Shown piece after piece: positions 38,127-47,719 of a stretch of 64,000 nucleotides of DNA. The notes beneath the pieces are model-generated. The model was not told where the DNA came from. It ran no database searches and saw only the letters and a program-made list of their open reading frames with translations. Every line of letters begins with the position of its first letter. Within the stretch, counting starts at the first letter, position 1. Source of the DNA: Desulfurococcales archaeon (lineage in GTDB: Archaea > Thermoproteota > Thermoprotei_A > Sulfolobales > NBVN01); NCBI GenBank assembly GCA_015523295.1, contig WAKQ01000014.1, positions 16,477-80,476 on the forward strand, read 5' to 3'. A program made the position numbers and the translations under genes.

Positions 38127-39936
38127 CTCTTCTGGCTTGATCAAGAAAAGGTTAGCAGATGCTGAGAGGAAGGCCAAGGCGTTGGGCGACCTTATAGGTC
38201 GAGTAAGCAGGAAGATGTTCTCCAAAACAACTGGCGATGGATCATCCACGATTATTGAAGTAGATGTACTTACCTACTACAGTTTAGGGGATAAGCTCGG
38301 CGTAGGGAACTTTCTAGTGGCAATTGACATTCGTTCAGGTAAGGCCGTTGGTCTAAAAGTGACTTCAATCTCAAGAGCAGATATGGCGTCTGCAATTGAT
38401 TCGTTTCAACCCCTCCCACTAAGCCCTGATGTAGGAGGGCTCTTTACTCCAGCCTTCATAGAAGCCGATACCCTTCTTGATGAGGATGGTATTCCCTTCA
38501 CAACACCCATAGAGCCCCAGTCCCCAGTCATCATCCCACAAAACCCGGAGCTAATAGCTAATGTTACGGGACTTCCCAAAGAAGGAATAACTCTAGGTAC
38601 TCTCCACACTGGATCACATCCCGTTGCTGGAGGGAAAATACGACTTAAATTGCCTAGGAGGGAGTTCTTCAAACATATATTAGTAATTGGAACTACAGGC
38701 TCTGGAAAAACCACATTCATAAAAAACCTGATATATACCTTAAGAAATGAGTGGCCCGATGTTAAAACATGCATAATAGATGCTGCAGGAGATTATACAC
38801 AAATTATCCTGCCACCAATATCTAAGGAGCCAGCTACGGAAGTATTGGCCAATAAAGGAAAGACCCTTCAGGAGATTACTGTCCTACTTCCTGTGAAACG
38901 GAGAGATAAAGACCTAAGGGCTTTAGCGTCTCAATACGTTATAGAGAGGTTAAGTGAGATAGCTAGAGCTTTCTTTAATGAGGAGTTACAGATCGGGGTA
39001 ATTCATGATAGTCTATCTCCCTTATTATCCGTGGAGACGAAGGCGTGCTTGTCTAACCAATGCTTCACCATTAACGTAGTGCCTATATCTCCTTCTTACC
39101 AGCAAGTAAAGGATCATCTTGAAATTTTCCCTCTCTTCTCAAGACAGGCTAAGGTTTATCTGCAGAATGTTGTCAATTATTTGGAAGATGTAGAAGGTGG
39201 TGTGGCAAACTTTACTCACCTACACAAGGCATTAGAAGCACATGCATCGAAGATTATGGAAACCCTAAAAATTCATAGGAGAACAGTGGAAAATATTGAA
39301 AGGGCTGTGAACTTTATCGCCAGTTCTGAGGAGATAGACTCCATGTTGGGAAGGAGGCCTATAGGAATGCCTAGAGCTGATGACCTGATGGAAAGCGCAT
39401 CCGGACCAATAGTTCTCGACCTTGACTATGCTGCTATGAGAGGGGCCCATTACTTAACACTCAACATGATAGCCTATGAGTTCATGAGAGAAATTTATTC
39501 ATGGAAGAAATCGGGAGAAGGTATGCTAACGCCCATACTGATGGTTTTAGATGAGGCTCACAGGTTCTTCCCTTCTGAAGGAACCACTAAAGAAGAAGTT
39601 GAGCTGCTTGCAGACTTCATCTCTAGGGTTGCAAGGCTTGGAAGATCTAAGGGAATGGGGCTCATCTTTTCAACGCATTCACCTAAAGATGTTCACAAAA
39701 TAGTTATTCAATTAACTAATACTAAAATTATATTCAGGAGCGAGAGGGAATTCCTTGAAATGCTTGACGTTCCTCAGGAGCTCCTCAGACTTATGGAACT
39801 TATTCCCGACAGGGTAGCGCTTGCCAGGAGCTCAACCTTCAGGACAGGTCATGCTATGTTCCAGACGCCTGAGCCTCTCTTAGGTCATTTTGACTTAGGA
39901 AGGCTCTCCGTAGGTGGTAGCGGTGGAGGAGAATAG
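38104..39936 (+). CDS. herA: HerA hexameric DNA translocase/helicase
   Basis: HAS-like N-terminus; Walker A 'VIGTTGSGKTTFIKNLIY', 'PILMVLDEAHRFFPSEG', 'ISRVARLGRSKGMGLIFSTHSPKDV'. Confidence 0.93.
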   Translation: MEVLRLNSSSGLIKKRLADAERKAKALGDLIGRVSRKMFSKTTGDGSSTIIEVDVLTYYSLGDKLGVGNFLVAIDIRSGKAVGLKVTSISRADMASAIDSFQPLPLSPDVGGLFTPAFIEADTLLDEDGIPFTTPIEPQSPVIIPQNPELIANVTGLPKEGITLGTLHTGSHPVAGGKIRLKLPRREFFKHILVIGTTGSGKTTFIKNLIYTLRNEWPDVKTCIIDAAGDYTQIILPPISKEPATEVLANKGKTLQEITVLLPVKRRDKDLRALASQYVIERLSEIARAFFNEELQIGVIHDSLSPLLSVETKACLSNQCFTINVVPISPSYQQVKDHLEIFPLFSRQAKVYLQNVVNYLEDVEGGVANFTHLHKALEAHASKIMETLKIHRRTVENIERAVNFIASSEEIDSMLGRRPIGMPRADDLMESASGPIVLDLDYAAMRGAHYLTLNMIAYEFMREIYSWKKSGEGMLTPILMVLDEAHRFFPSEGTTKEEVELLADFISRVARLGRSKGMGLIFSTHSPKDVHKIVIQLTNTKIIFRSEREFLEMLDVPQELLRLMELIPDRVALARSSTFRTGHAMFQTPEPLLGHFDLGRLSVGGSGGGE

Positions 39937-40001
39937 CTATAGGGTGACTTCCTTACTAGCCCACTTATTAAGTGGGATTTTCAATATATCTATTTAGCTA
40001 G

Positions 40002-41870
40002 GTGAGGCTTGTGGCTTGCGGGATTGTTGCAGTAGTCGCTTCGAGGAAGGGAGCTCTCAGAAAGCCGTTAGGTGAGGTAATCAGGGAATCTCTTAAGTCG
40101 CTTGAGTATAGAGGTTATGATTCTGTCGGTTTCGCTATAATTACTGATAATGGTCTAGTGGTTAGAAAGTCTAAGGGAATGATAGACTCTGTTACCGCGA
40201 AATTAGGTTTCAGCGAGTTTGACGGCTTGGTAGGTATAGGCCATACCCGATGGGCTACACACGGTCCACCAAGCGATAGAAATTCGCATCCCCATACTGA
40301 CTGCACTGGAAAGATTGCTGTAGCTCACAACGGAATTATAGAGAATTGGAATGAGCTCAAGGAAATGCTTGTCAGGAAAGGTCACGTATTCAAGTCAGAC
40401 ACTGATACTGAGGTCATCCCACACCTGATGGAGGAGTTTAAAAATAAGGGGATGGAGCCTTACGAAGCCTTTAAGGCAACTATATCGCTGTTGAAGGGAG
40501 CTTATGCAATAGCTGCTATTGACATTGATGCAGGCAATAAGGTGTTCTTCGCCAGGAAGACATCTCCCTTGATAGTCGGTATTGGCGATGGCGCAAACTT
40601 CCTAGCTAGTGATATTCCAGCATTTCTCAGATACACTAGGAAGATAATAGTTGTAAGTGATGATGAGGTGGGGTACGTGACCTCTAGCAGTGTTTTTATC
40701 GAGAAGCTAATCAAGAAGGGGGATAAGGGTATATGGATTAGTATTGACATAGGTAAACGTTTGAGAACCGTAGAATGGACCCCTGAAATGGCTATGAAGG
40801 GCGGATACCCTCATTTCATGCTTAAAGAAATTCATGAGCAACCGCAAGCACTGGCCTCCACTATATCTGGACTCGGAGAAAAGCTGGATGATGTTGTCAA
40901 GGTTATCTCCGCTGCTAATAAGGTAGTGTTAGTTGGTGCCGGGACTTCCTATCATGCGTCATATTTGGGAGCGATCTTCCTAAATAATCTGGGCGAGGTA
41001 TTTGCGCAGCCAATAATCTCATCTGAGATGAAATGGCATATCAAATCCCTAAGCGAGGGTGATGTGATGATAGCAGTGAGTCAGTCAGGGGAAACTATAG
41101 ATACACTGCTTGCTGCAAGGGAAGCCAAGGACAGGGGTGTTAAGGTCATCGCCTTATCAAATGTAATAGACTCAGCTATTCCTAGGGAGGCCGATCTTGT
41201 AGTATACACACGAGCGGGTCCGGAGATAGGGGTGGCGGCCACTAAGACATTCACTACCCAAGTGCTTGTTTTATCCGTTATAGCAGTAAAGGTTGCCAAA
41301 TATAGGGGAATCGTTAATGAAGGAGCTTCAGAAGCTCATCTCAGAGCTATACGGTCTCTACCTGAGACCGTGAATAAAATAATAAGCAAGTATGAGGCCA
41401 AGTCTAAGGACGTGGCTAAGTTAATGGCAAGTAAGAGAAGTGCTTTCTTCCTTGGAAGAGGGTATGGACTGCCAGTATCTATGGAGGGCGCCCTCAAACT
41501 AAAGGAGGTAGCCTATGTTCACGCTGAAGCTTATCCTGCAGGCGAGTCTAAGCATGGCCCAATAGCATTGGTTGAGGACGGTTTCCCTATAGTCTTCACG
41601 GCCGTAAGTCATGAAGAGGCTGAACTCATTAAAAGTAATGTGGAGGAAATGAGGGCTAGATATGCATGGACCATCGCTGTAACTCCTAAAGGGGATGAAG
41701 GGCATCTCAAAAATGTTGAAGAGAGATTTACAATGCCCGAACTCCCCGTTACTGCAGCCTCAGTAGCTTACGTGGTACCCCATCAGTTAATAGCCTACTA
41801 CACATCCATAATCAGGGGATATGACCCAGATAAGCCAAGAAACCTAGCTAAAACCGTAACTGTTGTTTGA
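40002..41870 (+). CDS. glmS: Glutamine-fructose-6-phosphate aminotransferase (isomerizing)
   Basis: 'CGIVAVV', 'SLEYRGYDSVGFAI', 'GIGHTRWATHGPPSDRNSHPHTDCTGKIAVAHNGIIENW', two SIS domains 'GAGTSYHASYLGA' and 'GRGYGLPVSMEGALKLKEVAYVHAEAYPAGESKHGPIAL', C-terminal 'DPDKPRNLAKTVTV'. Start may be GTG 40011. Confidence 0.97.
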   Translation: MRLVACGIVAVVASRKGALRKPLGEVIRESLKSLEYRGYDSVGFAIITDNGLVVRKSKGMIDSVTAKLGFSEFDGLVGIGHTRWATHGPPSDRNSHPHTDCTGKIAVAHNGIIENWNELKEMLVRKGHVFKSDTDTEVIPHLMEEFKNKGMEPYEAFKATISLLKGAYAIAAIDIDAGNKVFFARKTSPLIVGIGDGANFLASDIPAFLRYTRKIIVVSDDEVGYVTSSSVFIEKLIKKGDKGIWISIDIGKRLRTVEWTPEMAMKGGYPHFMLKEIHEQPQALASTISGLGEKLDDVVKVISAANKVVLVGAGTSYHASYLGAIFLNNLGEVFAQPIISSEMKWHIKSLSEGDVMIAVSQSGETIDTLLAAREAKDRGVKVIALSNVIDSAIPREADLVVYTRAGPEIGVAATKTFTTQVLVLSVIAVKVAKYRGIVNEGASEAHLRAIRSLPETVNKIISKYEAKSKDVAKLMASKRSAFFLGRGYGLPVSMEGALKLKEVAYVHAEAYPAGESKHGPIALVEDGFPIVFTAVSHEEAELIKSNVEEMRARYAWTIAVTPKGDEGHLKNVEERFTMPELPVTAASVAYVVPHQLIAYYTSIIRGYDPDKPRNLAKTVTVV

Positions 41871-41880
41871 GGAGTGAGCT

Positions 41881-43029
41881 ATGAAAGCGGTTGTTCTAGC
41901 AGGGGGAAGTGGTTCAGGCCTTCAAGCTATAACCGGCGGTAAACCTAAGGTGCTAATTAAAATATTGGGTAAGCCATTCTTAGAGAGGGTTCTGCTGAAT
42001 CTTAGGGAGGCAGGTGTTGACAAAGCTGTGATAGTTAGTGACAGACCGCCGGCACTGGAAGATATAACCTATCGTTTAGGAAGGCTAATGGAGTTCGAGG
42101 TCAGAAACCAGGTTGGAAGGGAAGTAGTAGGTGCAATAATGACTGCTGAAGATATCTTAGCGGAAGGTGCACTTCTGGTCTATGGAGATACTCTCGTCCC
42201 CAGCGAAGCTTACTTACTGACGTTTAGCCATAGCGTAGAATCAGGGGAACCTACAATCCTCATAGTGCCTAACGAAGATGTCAGACTCTATGGAGCTGTC
42301 CTTGTCGACGAGCTGGGAAATGTAGTGTCCTTTCAAGAAAAGCCACAGAAAAGTGTTGAAGGCGCTTATGCTTTTGGAGGTATAGCGATGCTAAATCAAA
42401 AGCTTGTGGAACTCCTTGAAAGCACAGGGAGCTTGGAAGGAGCCATAAACAGATATGTCTCAGATATCGGTAAGGTAAGGACCGTCTTATGGAGTGGGGT
42501 CTGGGTTGATTTGGGCTATCCAGTTAACGTGCTTGAGGCTATGTACTACATTATGAAGGACTTAAAGGGATCATTTATAGAATCTGGTGCAGAGGTTTCG
42601 CCAAAAGCTATTATTGAGGGGCCTGTCTACATAGATAAAGGAGCGACTATCGATCACTACGCCGTCGTTAGAGGCCCAGCTTATATAGGGAGGGACTCAA
42701 TGGTAGGGTCGCATACCTTCATTAGACCTTACACAGATATCGAAGACCGGGTCACTGTTAGTAGCTATGATGAGCTTGTGTGGTCTATTATAAGCGAGAA
42801 CGCTACTATAGGACGTGCCTCTTTCCTAGGTTACAGCATTGTGGGCGTAGGAGCCATTGTTGAACCTGGTGTAATAACTAAACTGCTCGCATCACCAGGT
42901 GAGGAAGGGATTAAAGCCATCAAGGTTATGAAAGGGAGAAAGCTTTACTTCAAGGCTGGTGCTGTTATAGCTGCTAACTCTAGAGTTCCATCACAGACGA
43001 TACTTGAACCAGGCATCCTCTATAAGTGA
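41881..43029 (+). CDS. Sugar-phosphate nucleotidyltransferase with C-terminal left-handed beta-helix (archaeal GlmU-like)
   Basis: 'MKAVVLAGGSGSGLQAITGGKPKVLIKILGKPFLERVLLNL', 'VYGDTLV', 'VWVDLGYPVNVLEA', hexapeptide repeats from about 'AIIEGPVYIDKGATIDHYAVVRGPAYIG'. Confidence 0.88.
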   Translation: MKAVVLAGGSGSGLQAITGGKPKVLIKILGKPFLERVLLNLREAGVDKAVIVSDRPPALEDITYRLGRLMEFEVRNQVGREVVGAIMTAEDILAEGALLVYGDTLVPSEAYLLTFSHSVESGEPTILIVPNEDVRLYGAVLVDELGNVVSFQEKPQKSVEGAYAFGGIAMLNQKLVELLESTGSLEGAINRYVSDIGKVRTVLWSGVWVDLGYPVNVLEAMYYIMKDLKGSFIESGAEVSPKAIIEGPVYIDKGATIDHYAVVRGPAYIGRDSMVGSHTFIRPYTDIEDRVTVSSYDELVWSIISENATIGRASFLGYSIVGVGAIVEPGVITKLLASPGEEGIKAIKVMKGRKLYFKAGAVIAANSRVPSQTILEPGILYK

Positions 43030-43053
43030 GGAATTAAAAAATGTATAAAGCAT

Positions 43054-43641
43054 TTACAAACCTGTAGTCTTCTGCTTCCTACGTAGCTTCATCGCTTCAA
43101 GAATGAGTTTAATCACGTCATCCCTTACCTTAATACCGGAGGCCTTCAAGAGCTTCTCAGGGTCCGAATCTTCTCCACCAAGGCTTTCTATAAGTTCAGC
43201 TGTCTCCCATGGAAATAAGATCCATTTAGTCGTCTTCATGATGTAATAGTCAGGCCTAACTATTGACCTAGGTTTATAGAACAGCGCAGCTGACTTTAGG
43301 TCTTTAGCCCCCCTAAGCCTAGCTTGTTCAGCGACTATCTGAAGCGTCCTACCTGAGTCAACCACATCATCCACTATAAGTACTGATTTACCTCTTACGT
43401 CAGCAACAAGCGGTTGAGTAATTATCGGCTTCTCAGCCTTCTCCTCTAATCCACGATAGAATTTAACCTCAACTACACTCAAGTCCTTGACATCCATGAC
43501 ATCCGCAACTACCCTGGCAACAATATAGCCCCCTCTTAACACGCCAATTATCGCGTCAGGGATATAGTCTCTCAATATTCTAACAGCGAGTTTAGCGGAG
43601 TAAAGATGAATATCATCCCATGAAGGGGCAAGGAAATCCAT
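43054..43641 (-). CDS. Purine phosphoribosyltransferase-like protein
   Basis: 'PDAIIGVLRGGYIVARVVADVMDV', PRPP loop 'VLIVDDVVDSGRTLQIV', 'WILFPWE'. Confidence 0.9.
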   Translation of the reverse strand: MDFLAPSWDDIHLYSAKLAVRILRDYIPDAIIGVLRGGYIVARVVADVMDVKDLSVVEVKFYRGLEEKAEKPIITQPLVADVRGKSVLIVDDVVDSGRTLQIVAEQARLRGAKDLKSAALFYKPRSIVRPDYYIMKTTKWILFPWETAELIESLGGEDSDPEKLLKASGIKVRDDVIKLILEAMKLRRKQKTTGL

Positions 43642-43750
43642 ACTCTCACTTATTTTATTAACACATCTATATTCTTAAAAAGCTTGATATCTCCTCTTCA
43701 GAGGCACGATTTTTAAGTTTAGTCTAATTAAAGCATCCAGGGGTTTAAGG

Positions 43751-45139
43751 GTGGTTGAAGTTAATGATGGGCCAGATTTACATGAGGCGCTCTCGAAAGT
43801 GAATTCCGTGGCTATTGTTGGAGCTACACCTAAGGAGGGTAAGATCGGGAATCTTCTATTAAAGAATGTGACTAGTTCTGGATTTAAGGGTAGGGTTTAC
43901 CCTGTTAATCCGAATTATCAAGAGATCTTAGGGCTGAAGACCTATCCCTCACTCTTAGCTTTACCTGAGGTGCCAGACGTAGTGGTTGTAGCTGTGCCGG
44001 TGAAGGCCGTGCCGCAGGTTCTTGAAGATGCCATTAAAAAAGGGTGTAAGGTAGCGGTGATTATAACTTCTGGTTTTAAGGAGGCGGGAAATGTTGAAGC
44101 ACAAAAAGCTCTTGAGAAGGTTATATCCTCACATAAAATTAGAGTTATCGGCCCTAACTCAGCGGGAATATCCTTAATGGGCAATAAGCTTCACGCCAGC
44201 ATAGAAGTGCTTCCAGAGGCAGGTAGCGTTGGTTTGGCTATGCAGTCAGGGGCTATGGGGGGTGTTGTCATATCGAGACTTAAGGAGCTTTCCTCGGGGA
44301 TTTCGTTCTTCATGAGTATAGGAAATGCGGCCGATGTAGGCGTTGAGGAGATATTCGAATACGCTAGTAGGGATGAGGGAACACAAGCGCTAATTGCGTA
44401 TATTGAATGGGTGAGGGATGGTAGGAAATTCCTAAGAGCTGGCAAATTTTTATCCCTTCATAAACCTCTTTGCATTTTGAAGGGTGGCAGAGGAGAGAAA
44501 AGTCTGAAAGCGGTTGCATCACACACTGGAGGATTAGCAGGTTCATATGCAATCTTCAAGGCAGCGGTAAGAAAGGTAGGTGCCTACTTAGCTGATGACG
44601 TTGATGACCTCGTCGAAGTCTGTGAGGTCTTACGTAGGTTAAACCCTATAAGGAAAGGCAGGGTGTTAATAGTGAGCAATTCTGGTGGTTTAGCGATAGT
44701 CACAGCCTCCCAGTTGGAGGAGCAAGGTATTGAACTGCCAGAACTTCATGATCTGCTGAAAAATAAAATAGTGGACAAGGCAGAAAAGAAGTTTTCGGGT
44801 TCCAACCCCATAGATTTCGGCGGCGATGCCTTTATGCATCAGGTAGTGAAAGCTTTTACACTATCAGAACTTAAGGAGTTCTATGACTTAGGCATTCTCG
44901 TCTACGTTCCTACAGCTGCTGAAGGGCCTTCAGACATAACTAAGGCCATTTATCAAGCATCCAAGGAATTCTCCATTCCTATCATAGCATACTTTGATGG
45001 AGAGGGCGCTCGCGAAGCCGCTAAGGAGGTCTCTAAGGTTGTTCCTGTGGTAACTTCATCGAAGAATGTTGGGAAGGCTGTCAGGGCTCTTGTTGAAAGA
45101 TATGCCTTCATTACCAACGCGTTGAACGCTGGTAAATGA
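43751..45139 (+). CDS. ADP-forming acyl-CoA ligase, alpha subunit (second paralogue)
   Basis: 'VNSVAIVGATPKEGKIGNLLLKNV', 'VIGPNSAGISLMGNKL', 'VGLAMQSGAMGGVVI', 'AVASHTGGLAGSYAIFKAAV'. Confidence 0.92.
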   Translation: MVEVNDGPDLHEALSKVNSVAIVGATPKEGKIGNLLLKNVTSSGFKGRVYPVNPNYQEILGLKTYPSLLALPEVPDVVVVAVPVKAVPQVLEDAIKKGCKVAVIITSGFKEAGNVEAQKALEKVISSHKIRVIGPNSAGISLMGNKLHASIEVLPEAGSVGLAMQSGAMGGVVISRLKELSSGISFFMSIGNAADVGVEEIFEYASRDEGTQALIAYIEWVRDGRKFLRAGKFLSLHKPLCILKGGRGEKSLKAVASHTGGLAGSYAIFKAAVRKVGAYLADDVDDLVEVCEVLRRLNPIRKGRVLIVSNSGGLAIVTASQLEEQGIELPELHDLLKNKIVDKAEKKFSGSNPIDFGGDAFMHQVVKAFTLSELKEFYDLGILVYVPTAAEGPSDITKAIYQASKEFSIPIIAYFDGEGAREAAKEVSKVVPVVTSSKNVGKAVRALVERYAFITNALNAGK

Positions 45140-45151
45140 TGTTCCTTTTCT

Positions 45152-47095
45152 TTGTGCATTAATAAAACAAGATTAAATGTTATTAGGGAAGTACTACAGA
45201 TTCTTTTGGTGTGTCTTTTGCAAAAGGAATTGAATCCGCTTAAGGCACCTGCGGGAACCAGAATAGCCCTTATGGGTAATGAAGCTATTGCGAGAGGGGC
45301 AATAGAATCGGGGACTTACGTGATCACTGGCTATCCAGGCACCCCATCGAGTGAGGTGTTAATGACTATACATGAGTTCGGTAAGGGACTGGATCTATAT
45401 GCTGAGTGGGCAGTTAATGAGAGAGTGGCCTTTGAGATTGCTTTAGGGGCAGCTATAGGCGGCGCTAGAGCATTAGTTACTATGAAGGCTCCAGGAGCTA
45501 ATGTGGCATCCGATCCTATACTGTCGGCAGCATATTCAGGAGTGGATGGAGGTCTGGTCCTGCTTATAGCCGATGACCCAGGTCCAATAACTACACAGAC
45601 TGAACAAGACAGCAGATGGTTTGCAGAACTCTCAAAGCTACCAATGCTCACGCCTTCTAATCCCCAAGAAGCTAAGGACTTCGTTATAGTAGCTCATGAA
45701 CTTAGTGAGAAGCTTAAACTCCCCGTCATCCTTAGGACGACAACTAGGGTTAACCATACTGTAGCACCAGTAGTTACTGGTGATATTAGGCCTCCATGCA
45801 AGTACGTGAACTTCGTCAGGGATCCTCCAAGATATGTCAGGGCAGGTATGGCGTGGAATAGGGAACGGCATGCATGGCTGCTGGGGCAGTTGAGCAAAGT
45901 AGAGGAGGAACTTGCAGGATTTAGGGTAAATAGAGTAGAGGGTTCGGGAACTCGATGCGTAGTGGCTGAGGGGGTAGGTTATGAGTATGTTATTGAGGGG
46001 CTGGAGAGATTGAAGTTAAGAGATAAGGTTAAGGTTATTAAACTAGGTCAGATCTATCCACTGCCTAAGGAGTTCCTCAGACATGCCTTAAATAGTTGTG
46101 AGAAGGTGTTGGTCGTTGAGGAACTAGATCCTTATCTTGAAGGAAAGATCAAGGAGCTTGCTTACGAATCAGGGCTCAAACTTAAGATTGTAGGGAAAAT
46201 GGAGGGCCTGCTCCCCGAAGTAGGGGAATTAGGGGTGAACCCTGTTGTCGACGCCTTGAAGAGGTTCCTTAATTTATCGTTACAGGTTGAAACATCCATT
46301 AGTCCCCTTGCAGCCCCACCACGGCCCCCGCCCTTATGCCCTTCATGCCCTCACCGTAATACTTATCTAGGGCTAATATTCGGCATTTTGAAGGCAGGGT
46401 ATAGGAGAGAAGAAGTCCCGATATTTGGGGATATCGGTTGCTACGCGCTCAGCGTTAACCCACCGCTTAATGCAATCTGGACAGAACATAGCATGGGAGC
46501 AAGTATAGGTATGGCTATGGGTCTAAAGCTGAGCGGCTTCAAGGGACCTGTTGTAGCTACGATAGGTGACTCAACATTCTTCCATGCGGGATTACCTGCT
46601 TTAGCTGAAGCCATACATAAGAGAGTGGATATGCTAGTGTTAATCCTCGACAATGAAGTAGTAGCTATGACAGGACATCAATCCACCCTCACATGGGGTA
46701 GGACTGAGATGGGTAGACCTACTAAGCCATTGAAGATAGAGGAAATAGTTAGAGGTATGGGGGCTGACAATGTGGCAATCGTTAATCCTTACGATATAGA
46801 CAAGCTAGTAGCGACTGTGAAGGAATACCTGAGGAAGCCTGGAGTTAATGTAATAATAGCGAGAGCTCCTTGTGCGCTCCACGCTGCGAGACTCTACGGC
46901 GTCCAGAAAAGATACACTGTGATTCCTGAAAAGTGTAAGGAGTGCATGGCATGCATTAAGATAACTGGATGCCCCGCCCTTTATATAGGCGAAGATCATA
47001 AGGTACACATAATGATTGAGGACTGTCTAGGTTGTGGATTGTGCGCTAAATACTGTCCTTTTGATGCGATAGTTGAGGTGAAGAGTAATGAGTGA
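45152..47095 (+). CDS. iorA: Indolepyruvate:ferredoxin oxidoreductase alpha subunit
   Basis: 'MGNEAIARGAIESGTYVITGYPGTPSSEVL', TPP region 'GDIGCYALSVNPPLNAIWTEHSMGASIGMAMG', C-terminal 'CKECMACIKITGCPALYI' and 'CLGCGLCAKYCPFDAI'. Real start probably near 45220 (TTG). Confidence 0.95.
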   Translation: MCINKTRLNVIREVLQILLVCLLQKELNPLKAPAGTRIALMGNEAIARGAIESGTYVITGYPGTPSSEVLMTIHEFGKGLDLYAEWAVNERVAFEIALGAAIGGARALVTMKAPGANVASDPILSAAYSGVDGGLVLLIADDPGPITTQTEQDSRWFAELSKLPMLTPSNPQEAKDFVIVAHELSEKLKLPVILRTTTRVNHTVAPVVTGDIRPPCKYVNFVRDPPRYVRAGMAWNRERHAWLLGQLSKVEEELAGFRVNRVEGSGTRCVVAEGVGYEYVIEGLERLKLRDKVKVIKLGQIYPLPKEFLRHALNSCEKVLVVEELDPYLEGKIKELAYESGLKLKIVGKMEGLLPEVGELGVNPVVDALKRFLNLSLQVETSISPLAAPPRPPPLCPSCPHRNTYLGLIFGILKAGYRREEVPIFGDIGCYALSVNPPLNAIWTEHSMGASIGMAMGLKLSGFKGPVVATIGDSTFFHAGLPALAEAIHKRVDMLVLILDNEVVAMTGHQSTLTWGRTEMGRPTKPLKIEEIVRGMGADNVAIVNPYDIDKLVATVKEYLRKPGVNVIIARAPCALHAARLYGVQKRYTVIPEKCKECMACIKITGCPALYIGEDHKVHIMIEDCLGCGLCAKYCPFDAIVEVKSNE

Positions 47096-47702
47096 GGTAG
47101 TAAATATACTTATAGCTTCAGTAGGTGGTCAAGGAGGTTTAACACTTTCAAGAGTTATAGCCTTAGCAGCGGTAGCGGATGGCAAGTCTGTGAGAACTGG
47201 TGAAACTTTAGGAATGGCTCAAAGATTTGGATCTGTTGTCAGTTATGTACGGGTAGGCAAAGAGGTGCATGCACCCATGTTTGGTTATGGTGAAGCCCAC
47301 GCTATTCTAGGTTTAGAACTTATTGAGGTTTCGAGAAATCTGCATTACCTTAGTAATGGGGCATCTCTCTTCACTGCTGACGAGTTAAAGCCTCCAATCA
47401 GTTCGTCACTAGGTATAGCTGATAACCCTAGGAAGGCTGACTTAATAAAGGAAATATGTAGTAAAGCTAGAAAAGTGAAAGGCAAGGTCTACGTAGTCTC
47501 AGCTAAGGAATTAGCTGCTAAGTTAGGTAATCCACGTGCGATGAACATGATTGTTCTTGGTGCATTTAATAGGGAGTTTAAAATTTTAAGCGATTCCGCT
47601 ATTGAAAAAGCAATAACGCAGCTCCTCCCTGGGAAGAAAGGTGAAACATCAATAAAAGCATACTACGTAGGGAAAAGCCTTAATATAGTCCCAATATGTT
47701 GA
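47088..47702 (+). CDS. iorB: Indolepyruvate:ferredoxin oxidoreductase beta subunit
   Basis: 'ILIASVGGQGGLTLSRVIALAAVADGKSVRTGETLGMAQRFGSVVSYVRVG'; overlaps iorA by 8 nt. Confidence 0.95.
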   Translation: MSEVVNILIASVGGQGGLTLSRVIALAAVADGKSVRTGETLGMAQRFGSVVSYVRVGKEVHAPMFGYGEAHAILGLELIEVSRNLHYLSNGASLFTADELKPPISSSLGIADNPRKADLIKEICSKARKVKGKVYVVSAKELAAKLGNPRAMNMIVLGAFNREFKILSDSAIEKAITQLLPGKKGETSIKAYYVGKSLNIVPIC

Positions 47703-47719
47703 GGTAATCAGGCGATTTA

